In this document: in pieces, positions 34,813-42,477 of the stretch | How positions within the stretch are numbered: the first letter of the stretch is position 1 | Layout of the letters: each line of letters opens with the position of its first letter | From: Tautonia plasticadhaerens | Lineage (GTDB): Bacteria > Planctomycetota > Planctomycetia > Isosphaerales > Isosphaeraceae | Assembly: GCF_007752535.1 (NCBI RefSeq) | Contig: NZ_CP036426.1 | Location: 868,001 to 932,000 of the forward strand | DNA length: 64,000 bases | Reading direction: 5' to 3' | Position numbers and translations under genes: made by a program | The notes under the pieces: model-generated | Databases searched by the model: none | What the model saw: the letters and a program-made list of their open reading frames with translations, nothing else | Told to the model about the DNA's origin: nothing

Positions 34813-35979
34813 TCAGCCCACCGGCTCGACGTCGACCCACTCGCCGTCCTGCCGGCCGCTCCGGACGGCCGCGTCGAGGAAGGCCATCCCGGCCACGCCG
34901 TCCGCGATGCCGGGCAGGTGCATGTGGTCGGGGACCTGCTCCCCCAGCTTCGCCCGGATCTGCCACTCCAGGCAGCGGTGCAGGTTCGCCATCGCCTCGT
35001 GGAACCCCTCCGGGTGCCCCTCGGGGACCCGGATGAACGGGGTGATCGTCGAGGGGAAATAATTGTACATACCACCGAGGCGGTAGACATGCACCGGCTC
35101 TCCCGCCCGGTAGTACTTCAAGTTATTGTGATCGGTGATCGACCACTCCAGCGTCCCCTCGGTGCCGACGACCCGGAAGCCGTTGTCGTTCTGGGCGCCG
35201 ATGGTCACCTGGCTGGCGGCGATGGTGGCGACCCCGCCGTTGTCCAGGTCGGCCAGCACGGTGAAGTCGTCGTCCAGCGCCCGCCCGGGCACGAAGGTCT
35301 TCAGCCGGGCCCGGACCCGGGTGGCGGTCAGGCCGGCGACGAACCGGACGAATTCATACGCATGGGTGCCGATGTCGCCGCCGCAGCCCGAGGCGCCCGA
35401 CTTCGACGGGTCGACCCGCCAGGACGCCTGCTTCTGCCCCGCGGCGTCGGCCGTCGACTCCCGGCTGCCGGCCAGCCAGCCCTGGGGGTACCACGCCTCG
35501 ACCTTGCGGACCTCGCCCACCTTGCCGTCGGCGACCATGTGTCGGGCCATCATCACCATCGGGAAGGCCGTGTACGTATAGGCGACCACGAACGGGACGC
35601 CCGCCGTCTTCACCGCCTGATGCAGCGTCCTCGCCTCGTCGAGGTTCATCACCAGGGGCTTCTCGCAGAGCACCCCCATGCCGGCCTCGGCCGCGGCCAC
35701 GGCGGGGCCGAAGTGGGCGTCGTTGGGGGTGACGATCGTCACGTAGTCGATGCCGTCGTCCCGCTTCGCCTCCTCGGCGATCATCGACCGCCAGTCGCCG
35801 TATCCCCGCGTGAAGAACAGATCCCTGGCCGAGGCGATCGCGTCGTCGGGGTTCGACCGCAGGGCCCCGGCGGTCAGCTCGGCGGAGTTGTCGATCAGGA
35901 TGCCCCGGCGATGCGGCCCCCCGAAGAAATTCGCCGGCCCGCCGCCCCCCACCATCCCCACGCGCAGCTTGCGACCCAT
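34813..35979 (-). CDS. Gfo/Idh/MocA-family NAD(P)-dependent dehydrogenase
   Basis: A 388-aa member of the family that also contains the gene at 32257. The Rossmann region reads KLRVGMVGGGGPANFFGGPH, followed by VLCEKPLVMN with the catalytic-type Lys, and by GGDIGTHAYEFVRF with the expected His. It is of the 'MviM/scyllo-inositol-dehydrogenase-like' type abundant in planctomycetes, probably acting on a sugar or cyclitol. I chose the ATG at 35979 since AGGGG stands 9 nt upstream; the ATG at 35988 directly abuts that element. Followed within 3 nt by the membrane protein gene. Confidence 0.92.
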   Translation of the reverse strand: MGRKLRVGMVGGGGPANFFGGPHRRGILIDNSAELTAGALRSNPDDAIASARDLFFTRGYGDWRSMIAEEAKRDDGIDYVTIVTPNDAHFGPAVAAAEAGMGVLCEKPLVMNLDEARTLHQAVKTAGVPFVVAYTYTAFPMVMMARHMVADGKVGEVRKVEAWYPQGWLAGSRESTADAAGQKQASWRVDPSKSGASGCGGDIGTHAYEFVRFVAGLTATRVRARLKTFVPGRALDDDFTVLADLDNGGVATIAASQVTIGAQNDNGFRVVGTEGTLEWSITDHNNLKYYRAGEPVHVYRLGGMYNYFPSTITPFIRVPEGHPEGFHEAMANLHRCLEWQIRAKLGEQVPDHMHLPGIADGVAGMAFLDAAVRSGRQDGEWVDVEPVG

Positions 35980-36224
35980 GTTCGGCATCCCCTGTCCGGT
36001 CGGCTCGGATTCGGATCTGGATCGAGGAAGAGGCCGGGCCCGGCCGGCCCCGAGAAGGGCCAATCTAGGCCCACCCCGGGGCAACCGCAAGCCCTCGCCG
36101 ACGCCGCCGGGCCGTGGCGTCGGGCCGACTCATCTGCGAGATTATGACCGGAATCGGGGACCGACGCCTCCTCGACGGGCGTGGCACGCCGGGGCGTCTC
36201 CAAGGGGGGGAGGGGAGGGTCAGC

Positions 36225-37097
36225 ATGTCCAAGGCCTCGGCCGACGCCCGCCCGCAACTGGCGGGCATGAAGTTCCTCGTCGAGGCGTTGCTCGACGCCG
36301 AGGGCTCCGGCAAGGTCGTCCGCATCGGCGATCGAACCCAGCCCGGCCGGCGCTACGCCCTGAAGTTCATCAACCGGGAGGGGCCCGACGACGACGTCGA
36401 CCTCGCCCGGGCCAAGGCCGCCTGCGAGGCGAGCGCCAAGCTCGGCCACCCGGTCCCGCTCAGGTACCACGACTTCCGCGTCAAGCGGAAGTGGGTCTGG
36501 TTCGGGCCCGGGCGGGGCGAACTGCTCATGGAGTTCGTCCCCGGCAAGGCGATCGACGCCGTGCCGGACCTCTCCCTCGACCAGCTCGTCCTGATCTTCC
36601 AGAAGGTCGCCTCCGGCCTGGCCCACATGCACCGCCGCAGCGTCCGACACGGCGACCTCGCCCCGAGGCGCATCCTGCTCACCCGAACCGGCGACGTCAA
36701 GCTGCTCGGCTACGGCCTGGCCCAGGTCCCCCCCGCGCTCCGGGAGCAGTACAAGGGGGAGCGCCGCTACATGGCCCCGGAGCAGATCCGCGGCAAGATC
36801 CTCGGCGACCGCACCGACGTCTACTCCCTCGGCGCCGTCATGTACCACCAGATGACCGGCCAACCCGCCAACGTCGGCGGCCGCTCCAAGGGGGACGTCG
36901 AGAAGATCCCCCTCCCCGCCCGGCTCAACCCGGCGATCGGCGCCTCGCTGAATAACCTTCTCGTCGGCTGCCTCCAGAGCGACCCCCCGAAGCGCCCCGA
37001 GACGATGTACGAGGTCAGCCAGCGGCTCGACGCGATCGTCACCGAGATGGGCCTGGACGACTCCCTGCTCCGGGGCGTCGCCTCGACCGCCGACTGA
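36225..37097 (+). CDS. protein-kinase-fold pseudokinase
   Basis: A 290-aa cytoplasmic protein with the eukaryotic-type kinase fold. The beta-3 Lys (RRYALKFIN), the APE block (MAPEQI) and the subdomain IX Asp (DRTDVYSLGAV) are kept. The catalytic loop is changed from HRDxKxxN to HGDLAPRR, losing the Lys and Asn, and the metal-binding DFG is GYG (VKLLGYGLAQ). No Gly-rich loop is seen. Phosphotransfer is therefore unlikely, and a binding or scaffold role is more probable. The ATG at 36225 has GGGGAGGG upstream. It is divergent from the Gfo/Idh/MocA operon. There is no transmembrane segment and no fused sensor, unlike most planctomycete kinases. Confidence 0.85.
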   Translation: MSKASADARPQLAGMKFLVEALLDAEGSGKVVRIGDRTQPGRRYALKFINREGPDDDVDLARAKAACEASAKLGHPVPLRYHDFRVKRKWVWFGPGRGELLMEFVPGKAIDAVPDLSLDQLVLIFQKVASGLAHMHRRSVRHGDLAPRRILLTRTGDVKLLGYGLAQVPPALREQYKGERRYMAPEQIRGKILGDRTDVYSLGAVMYHQMTGQPANVGGRSKGDVEKIPLPARLNPAIGASLNNLLVGCLQSDPPKRPETMYEVSQRLDAIVTEMGLDDSLLRGVASTAD

Positions 37098-37230
37098 TGC
37101 CCGGCCATTTCGTGTGACTGTCCCTCGCCGATTCCACGATCTTAATGGGAGGCGGCCCTCAGTCCGCCCCCGGGCCCGCCCCGGGCATCCTGGCAGCGAT
37201 CCCCTCCCCCGATCCGAACCTCCCCAGCAT

Positions 37231-37316
37231 GGTGCGCAGTTCTACGGAGCGAACCCATTTTGCGTTTGAAATTCCTGGCCCTGAAACGACTTCCGTTCAA
37301 TGGGATTGGCGCACCG
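37231..37316 (+). repeat. 86-nt repeat unit 1
   Basis: Begins GGTGCGCAGTTCTACGGAGC and ends GGCGCACCG, so the ends are inverted (GGTGCGC/GCGCACC). Its first 31 nt match unit 2 almost exactly (GGTGCGC, then TTCTACGGAGCGAACCCATT), and an internal ACGGA can pair with TCCGT. The middle is diverged. May be a mobile hairpin-type repeat. Confidence 0.7.
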
Positions 37317-37412
37317 TCCGCGTCCCATCCCCGTCCTGTCCTGACAGCCGTACCCTCCGGAGTGTTGCAGGAAGTCCAGGAATCCCGGCCCGGCCCGGAT
37401 CCCCCCGGAGGC

Positions 37413-37498
37413 GGTGCGCGATTCTACGGAGCGAACCCATTTCGATTCCGATATCCCTGATCCTGGAATGACTTCCGTCCTCGGGGCTTGGCGCACCG
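37413..37498 (+). repeat. 86-nt repeat unit 2
   Basis: Same length and orientation as unit 1, 182 nt away start to start. Shares the terminal GGTGCGC/GCGCACC, the TTCTACGGAGCGAACCCATT block and GACTTCCGT at the same offset. The centre differs. Confidence 0.7.
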
Positions 37499-37626
37499 GC
37501 CCCGTCCCGGCCCTCGGACGATCCGTCCCTGGTCCCGTAGCAAGGCCCTGCCTCGCCCCCCGACCTGGGCCCCGGCCCTTCGACGCTCGAACCGTCCCGA
37601 CTCCCTCGATTTTCGCCCAGGCCATC

Positions 37627-38649
37627 ATGCTGACCACCCTCCTCCCCCTGATCCTCATGACCGCCCCGCAGACCCCCGCCGACGCCGGTCCGGTCCGGCT
37701 GATCTTCGACACCGACCTCGGCAACGACGTGGATGACGCGCTGGCCCTCGGCCTGATCCACGCGCTCCAGTCCCGGGGCAAGTGCGAGCTGCTGGCCGTC
37801 ACCGTGACCAAGGACCACGAGCTGGCCGCCCCGCTGGTCGACGCCATCAACCATTTCTACGGCCGGGGATCGATCCCGATCGGCGTCGTCCGGGACGGTG
37901 CGACCCCCGACCAGGGCAAGTTCCTGGGCCTGGCGACCGAGATGGGACCCGGCGGCGGCCCCCGCTACCCGCACGACCTCCGCTCCGGCAATGACGCCCC
38001 GGAGGCCGTCACCCTGCTGCGACGAGTCCTGGCCGGTCAGCCCGACGGCTCGGTGGTGATCGCCCAGGTCGGCTTCTCGACGAACCTGGCCCGGCTCATC
38101 GAGTCGGCCCCCGACGATGCCTCGCCGCTCTCCGGCCGGGAGCTAGTCTCGAAGAAGGTCCGACTGCTCTCGATCATGGCCGGCGCCTTCGCCCCGGTCG
38201 ACGGCCAGGAACGGTTCGGCGAGTACAACGTCGTCGAGGATCTCGATGCCGCCCGGTCCCTCGTCCAGGGCTGGCCGACGCCGATCGTCTTCAGCGGCTT
38301 CGAGGTCGGCAACGCCATCACCTATCCGGCGGCGAGCATCGAACGCGACTTCTCCTACGTCGACCGCCACCCGATCGCCGAGGCCTACCAGGGCTACGAG
38401 CCCACGCCCCACGAACGCCCGACCTGGGACCTGACCAGCGTGCTTTATGGCGTCGAGCCGGATCGGGGCTACTTCGACCTCTCTCCCCCGGGCCGGGTCG
38501 TCGTCGACGACGACGGCCACACCCGGCACCTGGCCGACCCGGAGGGGCCGCACCGCTACCTGATCGCCTCGGCGTCGCAGGTGGTCCGGGTCCGGGAGGC
38601 GTTCGCCCAGCTCGTCAGCCAGCCGCCCGATGCGAGGGAGGGCCGCTGA
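37627..38649 (+). CDS. exported inosine/uridine-preferring nucleoside hydrolase
   Basis: A 340-aa nucleoside hydrolase that cleaves the N-glycosidic bond of ribonucleosides. The calcium-binding DTDLGNDVDD motif is at about residues 31-40, followed by ALALGLIHAL. The later catalytic His region (NAIT...RHPIAEAYQG) is less standard than in IunH. The N-terminus MLTTLLPLILMTAPQTPADA looks like a signal peptide, so the enzyme is probably periplasmic, as in other planctomycetes that scavenge nucleosides. The ATG at 37627 starts this signal. It reads out of the repeat-containing region and converges on the hypothetical gene at 38697. Confidence 0.85.
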   Translation: MLTTLLPLILMTAPQTPADAGPVRLIFDTDLGNDVDDALALGLIHALQSRGKCELLAVTVTKDHELAAPLVDAINHFYGRGSIPIGVVRDGATPDQGKFLGLATEMGPGGGPRYPHDLRSGNDAPEAVTLLRRVLAGQPDGSVVIAQVGFSTNLARLIESAPDDASPLSGRELVSKKVRLLSIMAGAFAPVDGQERFGEYNVVEDLDAARSLVQGWPTPIVFSGFEVGNAITYPAASIERDFSYVDRHPIAEAYQGYEPTPHERPTWDLTSVLYGVEPDRGYFDLSPPGRVVVDDDGHTRHLADPEGPHRYLIASASQVVRVREAFAQLVSQPPDAREGR

Positions 38650-38696
38650 TGGCCGGGCCAGGGCGGCGCGACCCGAGGCGCCTCCCCCCACCTCGA

Positions 38697-39365
38697 TCAG
38701 GGCTGGCCGGGGGCGCCGAACGGCACGGCGAACCCACCGAGGTCGAACCCCCGGGCGTCGTCGTCCCACCAGTACCAGGAGCGACGGTCGAGCGAGAAGG
38801 CGATGTTCCAGGTCCCGTCCGGATTCGGCTGGGCGCCGAAGGCTAGCCAGAACGGGGAGGCGACGTCCCGGTAGAGGTGGGAGTCGAGGAACCGGGGCGC
38901 CCCGACCGAATTGGACCCGGCTCCGCCGAAGAAGACCTGCTCCCGGGACTCGAAGGCCAGGTCGCTCCGCCAGAAACGGTACGGGTTGCGGCGGTCCTGG
39001 GGCGCGTCGAGCCAGCGGTAGAGCCCCAGCCCGGTCCCACCGCTCAGTTCGAAGGAGCCGACCCGGCTGACGAACCCCCGGGCGATCCCCCCTTGCGGCG
39101 GGAAGGCCCCGCCCGGCGGGAACCCCGGGGCCACCCGGGCCTCGGGGGCCCCGGCGGCCGGGGCCTGCCGCTGGGCCTTCTGCCGGGCGACCGACCCCTC
39201 GGATCCGCCCTCGCTCGGCGAGCCGGGCTGCACGACCCCTCCCCCCTTGGTCACCTGCGCCCGGGCGCTGGCCCGGGGCGTCGGGGAGAGGAGCATCGAG
39301 GCCGACAACAGGACGAGGGCCGAGCCGGCGATCCAGGCGAGCTTGAGGGGCGTTGCGGTCGTCAT
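38697..39365 (-). CDS. secreted hypothetical protein
   Basis: A 222-aa exported protein with a signal peptide (LAWIAGSALVLLSASMLLS). About 70 residues of Gln/Ala/Pro/Gly-rich sequence lead to a C-terminal domain rich in aromatic and Arg residues (FELSGGTGLGLYRWLDAPQD, REQVFFGGAGSNSVGAPRFL, RSWYWWDDDA). No family recognised. It lies 61 nt downstream of the M48 peptidase gene on the same strand and may be co-transcribed with LemA and M48. Confidence 0.6.
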   Translation of the reverse strand: MTTATPLKLAWIAGSALVLLSASMLLSPTPRASARAQVTKGGGVVQPGSPSEGGSEGSVARQKAQRQAPAAGAPEARVAPGFPPGGAFPPQGGIARGFVSRVGSFELSGGTGLGLYRWLDAPQDRRNPYRFWRSDLAFESREQVFFGGAGSNSVGAPRFLDSHLYRDVASPFWLAFGAQPNPDGTWNIAFSLDRRSWYWWDDDARGFDLGGFAVPFGAPGQP

Positions 39366-39426
39366 CAGTGGTCACTCCGTCGGGGGGGCGGGGGAGGGGA
39401 GGGGCCGATCGGCCCGGCCGGGTCGC

Positions 39427-41358
39427 TCAGGCCGGTTCGCCGAGGATCGGGGGCATCGGGCTTCCCAGCGAGTCGGCGACGGCCCGGAGCAGTTCCCCCT
39501 CCTCGACGGAGACATGCCCATCGGCACCAACGACCGTGGCACAGGCCCGGAGCACGTCCCGCTTCAGCGTCGGGCTCGCCTCGGCCAGGGAGTCCAGCGC
39601 CTTGCTGATCGCCTCCAGCCCGGCCTCGGGGGACGGGCCGACGCGGGCCCCTCCCCAACCGAGCGCCCGGGCCCCCTCGTCGAAGGCCCGACGGGCCTGC
39701 TCGCCCTGATCGGGCTGGCCGACGCGGGCGATCGCGGTGAGCAGCGTGGCGGTCGGCCCCGAGATCGCCCCGGGGGTGGTGTGCCGGACCTTCGGCTCGG
39801 CCCGGCCGCCGAACTGCGGGGCGAGGTGCCGCATCAGCAACCGGAGCAGGGCGAACTCGAAGAGGCTGATCGACTGGTCGGCCTCCATCAGCATCCGGAC
39901 GTTCTGCTGGAAGGCCCGGAACTGGTCGGGCGACATCTGCCGGAGGCTCGGGATCGCCAGCTCGACGATCGGCAGCCGGGCCCCGGGGTCGAGCCGGTCG
40001 ACCTGCGTCAGGGCCTTCCCCGTCTCCTCGAAGACCTTCGGGTCGGCCGAGGAGGAGAGCGACCGGAGCTGGGCCTCGCGGATCCGTTCGTCCCGGTCGA
40101 GCAGCAGGGCATAGATGAGGGCCCGGGCGCTGTAAGGGTCCCGGGTCAGGCGCTGGACCGGCGTCGGCAAGGACTCCAGCAACCCGGCCGCGTAGGCGAG
40201 CCGCTGGGGGTCGACCGTGCCGATCTTCGTGATCGCCTCGACCGGGTCGAACTTCATCCGGGCCTTGCCGGTCGACTTCGGGGCCTCCGCGCCGCCCCGG
40301 TCGACCTGGGCGTGGCTGGGGGGGGCGAGCGAGACCTTGGAGAAGTCGCCGTCGAAGCCCGGGTCGATCCGCCGGATGCGGTCGGCCAGCGGGGGGTGGG
40401 TGGCCAGCATGGCCAGCCAGGCGCCCCCGACCCCGTCCCCGAAGTACATGTGGGCCGCCTCTCCCGCCTCGGGGGTCTCCAGCTTCGACCCCTCGGAGAT
40501 CGCCCCGATCTTCTTCAGGGCCCCGGCGATGCCCTCCGGGTTCCGGGTGAATTGCACCGCCGAGGCGTCGGCCAGGTACTCCCGCTGCCGGGAGACGGCC
40601 GCCTGGATCAGCCTGCCGAAGAACACGCCGACGTAGCCGATCACGTACAGGGCCAGGCCGATCAGCGGGAGCGGGTTGCCCCCCTTGCGGTCGTTCGACG
40701 CCCTCATGCCCGAGTAGAGCGTCGACCGGAACAGGATCCAGCCCGTGATGCCGATCAGCAGGATGCCGAACAGCACCCCCATGAGCCGGATGTTCAGCCG
40801 CATGTCCCCGTTGAGGATGTGGCTGAACTCATGCGCCATCACCCCCTGGAGCTCGTCCCGGGAGAGTGTTTGGATGCATCCGTGGGTTACGCCGATCACC
40901 GCGTCGTCGGGCGCATAGCCGGCGGCGAAGGCATTGATGCCCCGCTCCTTCTCCAGCAGGTACACCGGGGGCACGGGGGTGCCGGAGGCGATCGCCATTT
41001 CCTCGACGACGTTCAGGACCCGGCGTTCGTCGGCGTCCCTCGTGTCGGGGTGGAGCAGCCGGCCGCCGAGGAGTTCGGCCACCGTGTGCCCGCCCCCGGC
41101 CAGCGAGGCGATCTTGAACAGGCTGCCGCCCCCCACCAGGGCCGTCGTGCCCAGGGCCACGATCCCGAGCAGGCCGGGATCCCAGAAGTCCCGGGCCCGG
41201 ACGGCCTGCCCGCCCGAATCGCCGGGGCCGACGAGGGAGAAAATCAGGACGCAGGCCAGGTACACCGCCCCGATGATGGCGATCACCGCCAGGACGAAGT
41301 AGAAGACCAGCAGGCCCGTCTTGCGTCGGGCGACCTCTTGATGCTCGAAGAAATCCAT
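39427..41358 (-). CDS. membrane M48 (HtpX-like) metallopeptidase with C-terminal TerB-like region
   Basis: A 643-aa zinc peptidase, probably in membrane protein quality control. Two N-terminal transmembrane helices, then the zinc site HEFSH and a downstream Glu in QREYLADASAVQF, with two more hydrophobic segments between (LMGVLFGILLIGITGWILF). After about residue 330 it continues with some 310 helical residues; the last 60 (KRDVLRACATVVGADGHVSV) resemble a TerB-like acidic helical domain. HtpX is usually about 290 residues, so this is double length. It follows lemA on the same strand, a common pairing, but a 23-bp hairpin lies between them. Confidence 0.9.
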   Translation of the reverse strand: MDFFEHQEVARRKTGLLVFYFVLAVIAIIGAVYLACVLIFSLVGPGDSGGQAVRARDFWDPGLLGIVALGTTALVGGGSLFKIASLAGGGHTVAELLGGRLLHPDTRDADERRVLNVVEEMAIASGTPVPPVYLLEKERGINAFAAGYAPDDAVIGVTHGCIQTLSRDELQGVMAHEFSHILNGDMRLNIRLMGVLFGILLIGITGWILFRSTLYSGMRASNDRKGGNPLPLIGLALYVIGYVGVFFGRLIQAAVSRQREYLADASAVQFTRNPEGIAGALKKIGAISEGSKLETPEAGEAAHMYFGDGVGGAWLAMLATHPPLADRIRRIDPGFDGDFSKVSLAPPSHAQVDRGGAEAPKSTGKARMKFDPVEAITKIGTVDPQRLAYAAGLLESLPTPVQRLTRDPYSARALIYALLLDRDERIREAQLRSLSSSADPKVFEETGKALTQVDRLDPGARLPIVELAIPSLRQMSPDQFRAFQQNVRMLMEADQSISLFEFALLRLLMRHLAPQFGGRAEPKVRHTTPGAISGPTATLLTAIARVGQPDQGEQARRAFDEGARALGWGGARVGPSPEAGLEAISKALDSLAEASPTLKRDVLRACATVVGADGHVSVEEGELLRAVADSLGSPMPPILGEPA

Positions 41359-41414
41359 GGGAGTCGGCAGCGCGCGGGGGGGAGTCGGGGAGGTGGGAGG
41401 AGGCAGGGCGGATT

Positions 41415-41478
41415 CGCGGGAGGCCCGAAGGTCGGGGAATCGGCGGTTCGGTCCCCCCCGACCTTCTGGCCTCCCGCG
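41415..41478 (-). terminator. 23-bp hairpin between lemA and the M48 gene
   Basis: Arms 41415-41437 and 41456-41478 pair over 23 bp with a single C/T mismatch; the loop is 18 nt. It begins 7 nt after the lemA stop and ends 57 nt before the M48 start. It could be a partial terminator that makes lemA more abundant than the peptidase, or a processing site. No T-run. Confidence 0.6.
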
Positions 41479-41484
41479 ACCGGA

Positions 41485-42138
41485 TCAGGAGAACGACACC
41501 CGGGGCGCCTCGCGCTCCTTGGGGGACTCGACCTCGAAATACTGGGCCGGGGAGAAGCCGAAGATGCCCGCGAAGATGACGGCGGGGAAGACCTCCCGGG
41601 CGTTGTTGTAGGTCATGGCGGAATCGTTGAACGCCTGCCGGGAGAAGGCGACCTTGTTCTCGGTGCTCGTCAGCTCCTCCTGGAGCGCCAGCATATTCGT
41701 GTTGGCCTTCAGGTCGGGATACGCCTCGGACAGCGCGAACAGCCGGCCGAGCACGCCGGTGCCGGCGGAGATGGAACCCAGGTCCGACTCGGCGGCGTTG
41801 AGGCGCTTCATGGCGTCCGGGTCGGCGGGGTTAGCGGCCACCTGATTGCTGGCGTTCACCGCGGCGTTCCGGGCGTTGATGACGGCCTCCAGCGTCTCCC
41901 GCTCATGGCTCATGTAGCCCTTGGCCGTCTCGACGAGGTTGGGGATCAGGTCGTACCGCCGCTTCAGCTGGACGTCGATCTGGGCGTACGCGTTCTTGTA
42001 CCGGTTGCGGAGCTGGACGAGCTTGTTGTACGTCCCGATGGCCATGAAGATCAGGATGACGGCGATGACCCCGATCACGATCAGGGCGATGGCCGTCCCC
42101 CCGAGGCCACCGGCCTCCTGGGCGAAGAGCAGACTCAT
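41485..42138 (-). CDS. lemA: LemA family protein
   Basis: A 217-aa protein with an N-terminal hydrophobic segment (TAIALIVIGVIAVILIFMAI) and the LemA pattern YNKLVQLRNRYKNAYAQIDV, then QLKRRYDLIPNLVETAKGYM. The remainder is a coiled helical bundle ending FGFSPAQYFEVES. LemA is a membrane-anchored protein of poorly known role, often encoded next to an HtpX/M48-type peptidase, as here. The two probably act together in envelope homeostasis. Confidence 0.94.
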   Translation of the reverse strand: MSLLFAQEAGGLGGTAIALIVIGVIAVILIFMAIGTYNKLVQLRNRYKNAYAQIDVQLKRRYDLIPNLVETAKGYMSHERETLEAVINARNAAVNASNQVAANPADPDAMKRLNAAESDLGSISAGTGVLGRLFALSEAYPDLKANTNMLALQEELTSTENKVAFSRQAFNDSAMTYNNAREVFPAVIFAGIFGFSPAQYFEVESPKEREAPRVSFS

Positions 42139-42477
42139 GGGCGGTCGTTCCTCCGGTCGGGTGTTCGGGGATCCGGGGCCTGGCGTCGGGAAGGGGCGGC
42201 GGCCTCAGGCCGGGGCGAGGTCTTCACGAGCCTAACGAGAGTTCGCCGGCAAGTCCATTTCCTCAAGTCCGACGGCGCGGGGTCCCGTCGAGCGCCTCGC
42301 TCGCGTCCCGATCGCGGTTGACCTCACGGCCCGATTCTGCCAGAACACGGCCCACCCCTTCGCTGGCCCGAGTGACCCGGGACGCCGACGGATCCAGCCT
42401 CCCGATTCCCACCCTTCGACTCGGATCCCAACTCGGCTCGGCGGCGGGCTCCCGGTGCGACTCGTCGAGGGGTGGGG
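42139..42477. other. 339-nt divergent intergenic region
   Basis: Between lemA (minus) and the MBOAT gene (plus). I see the MBOAT ribosome site (AGGGG) at its right end but no firm promoter, operator or small gene. Confidence 0.5.

Larger units (their letters stand above)
37098..37626. other. 529-nt non-coding region with two 86-nt repeats
   Basis: Lies between the pseudokinase and the nucleoside hydrolase genes and contains two equal-length related units (37231-37316 and 37413-37498). Between them a stretch (37369-37383) is complementary to part of unit 1 (CCAGGAAT against ATTCCTGG). Frames through here do not look coding. Confidence 0.6.

Noticed and set aside
37231-37498. Possible CRISPR array
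   Set aside because: Only two units, 86 nt long, with diverged centres and a 96-nt gap; no cas gene nearby.
37242-37850. Minus-strand frame spanning the two 86-nt repeats and the nucleoside hydrolase start
   Set aside because: Its similar peptides arise from the DNA repeats, and it overlaps the start of a real gene; no ribosome site or family.
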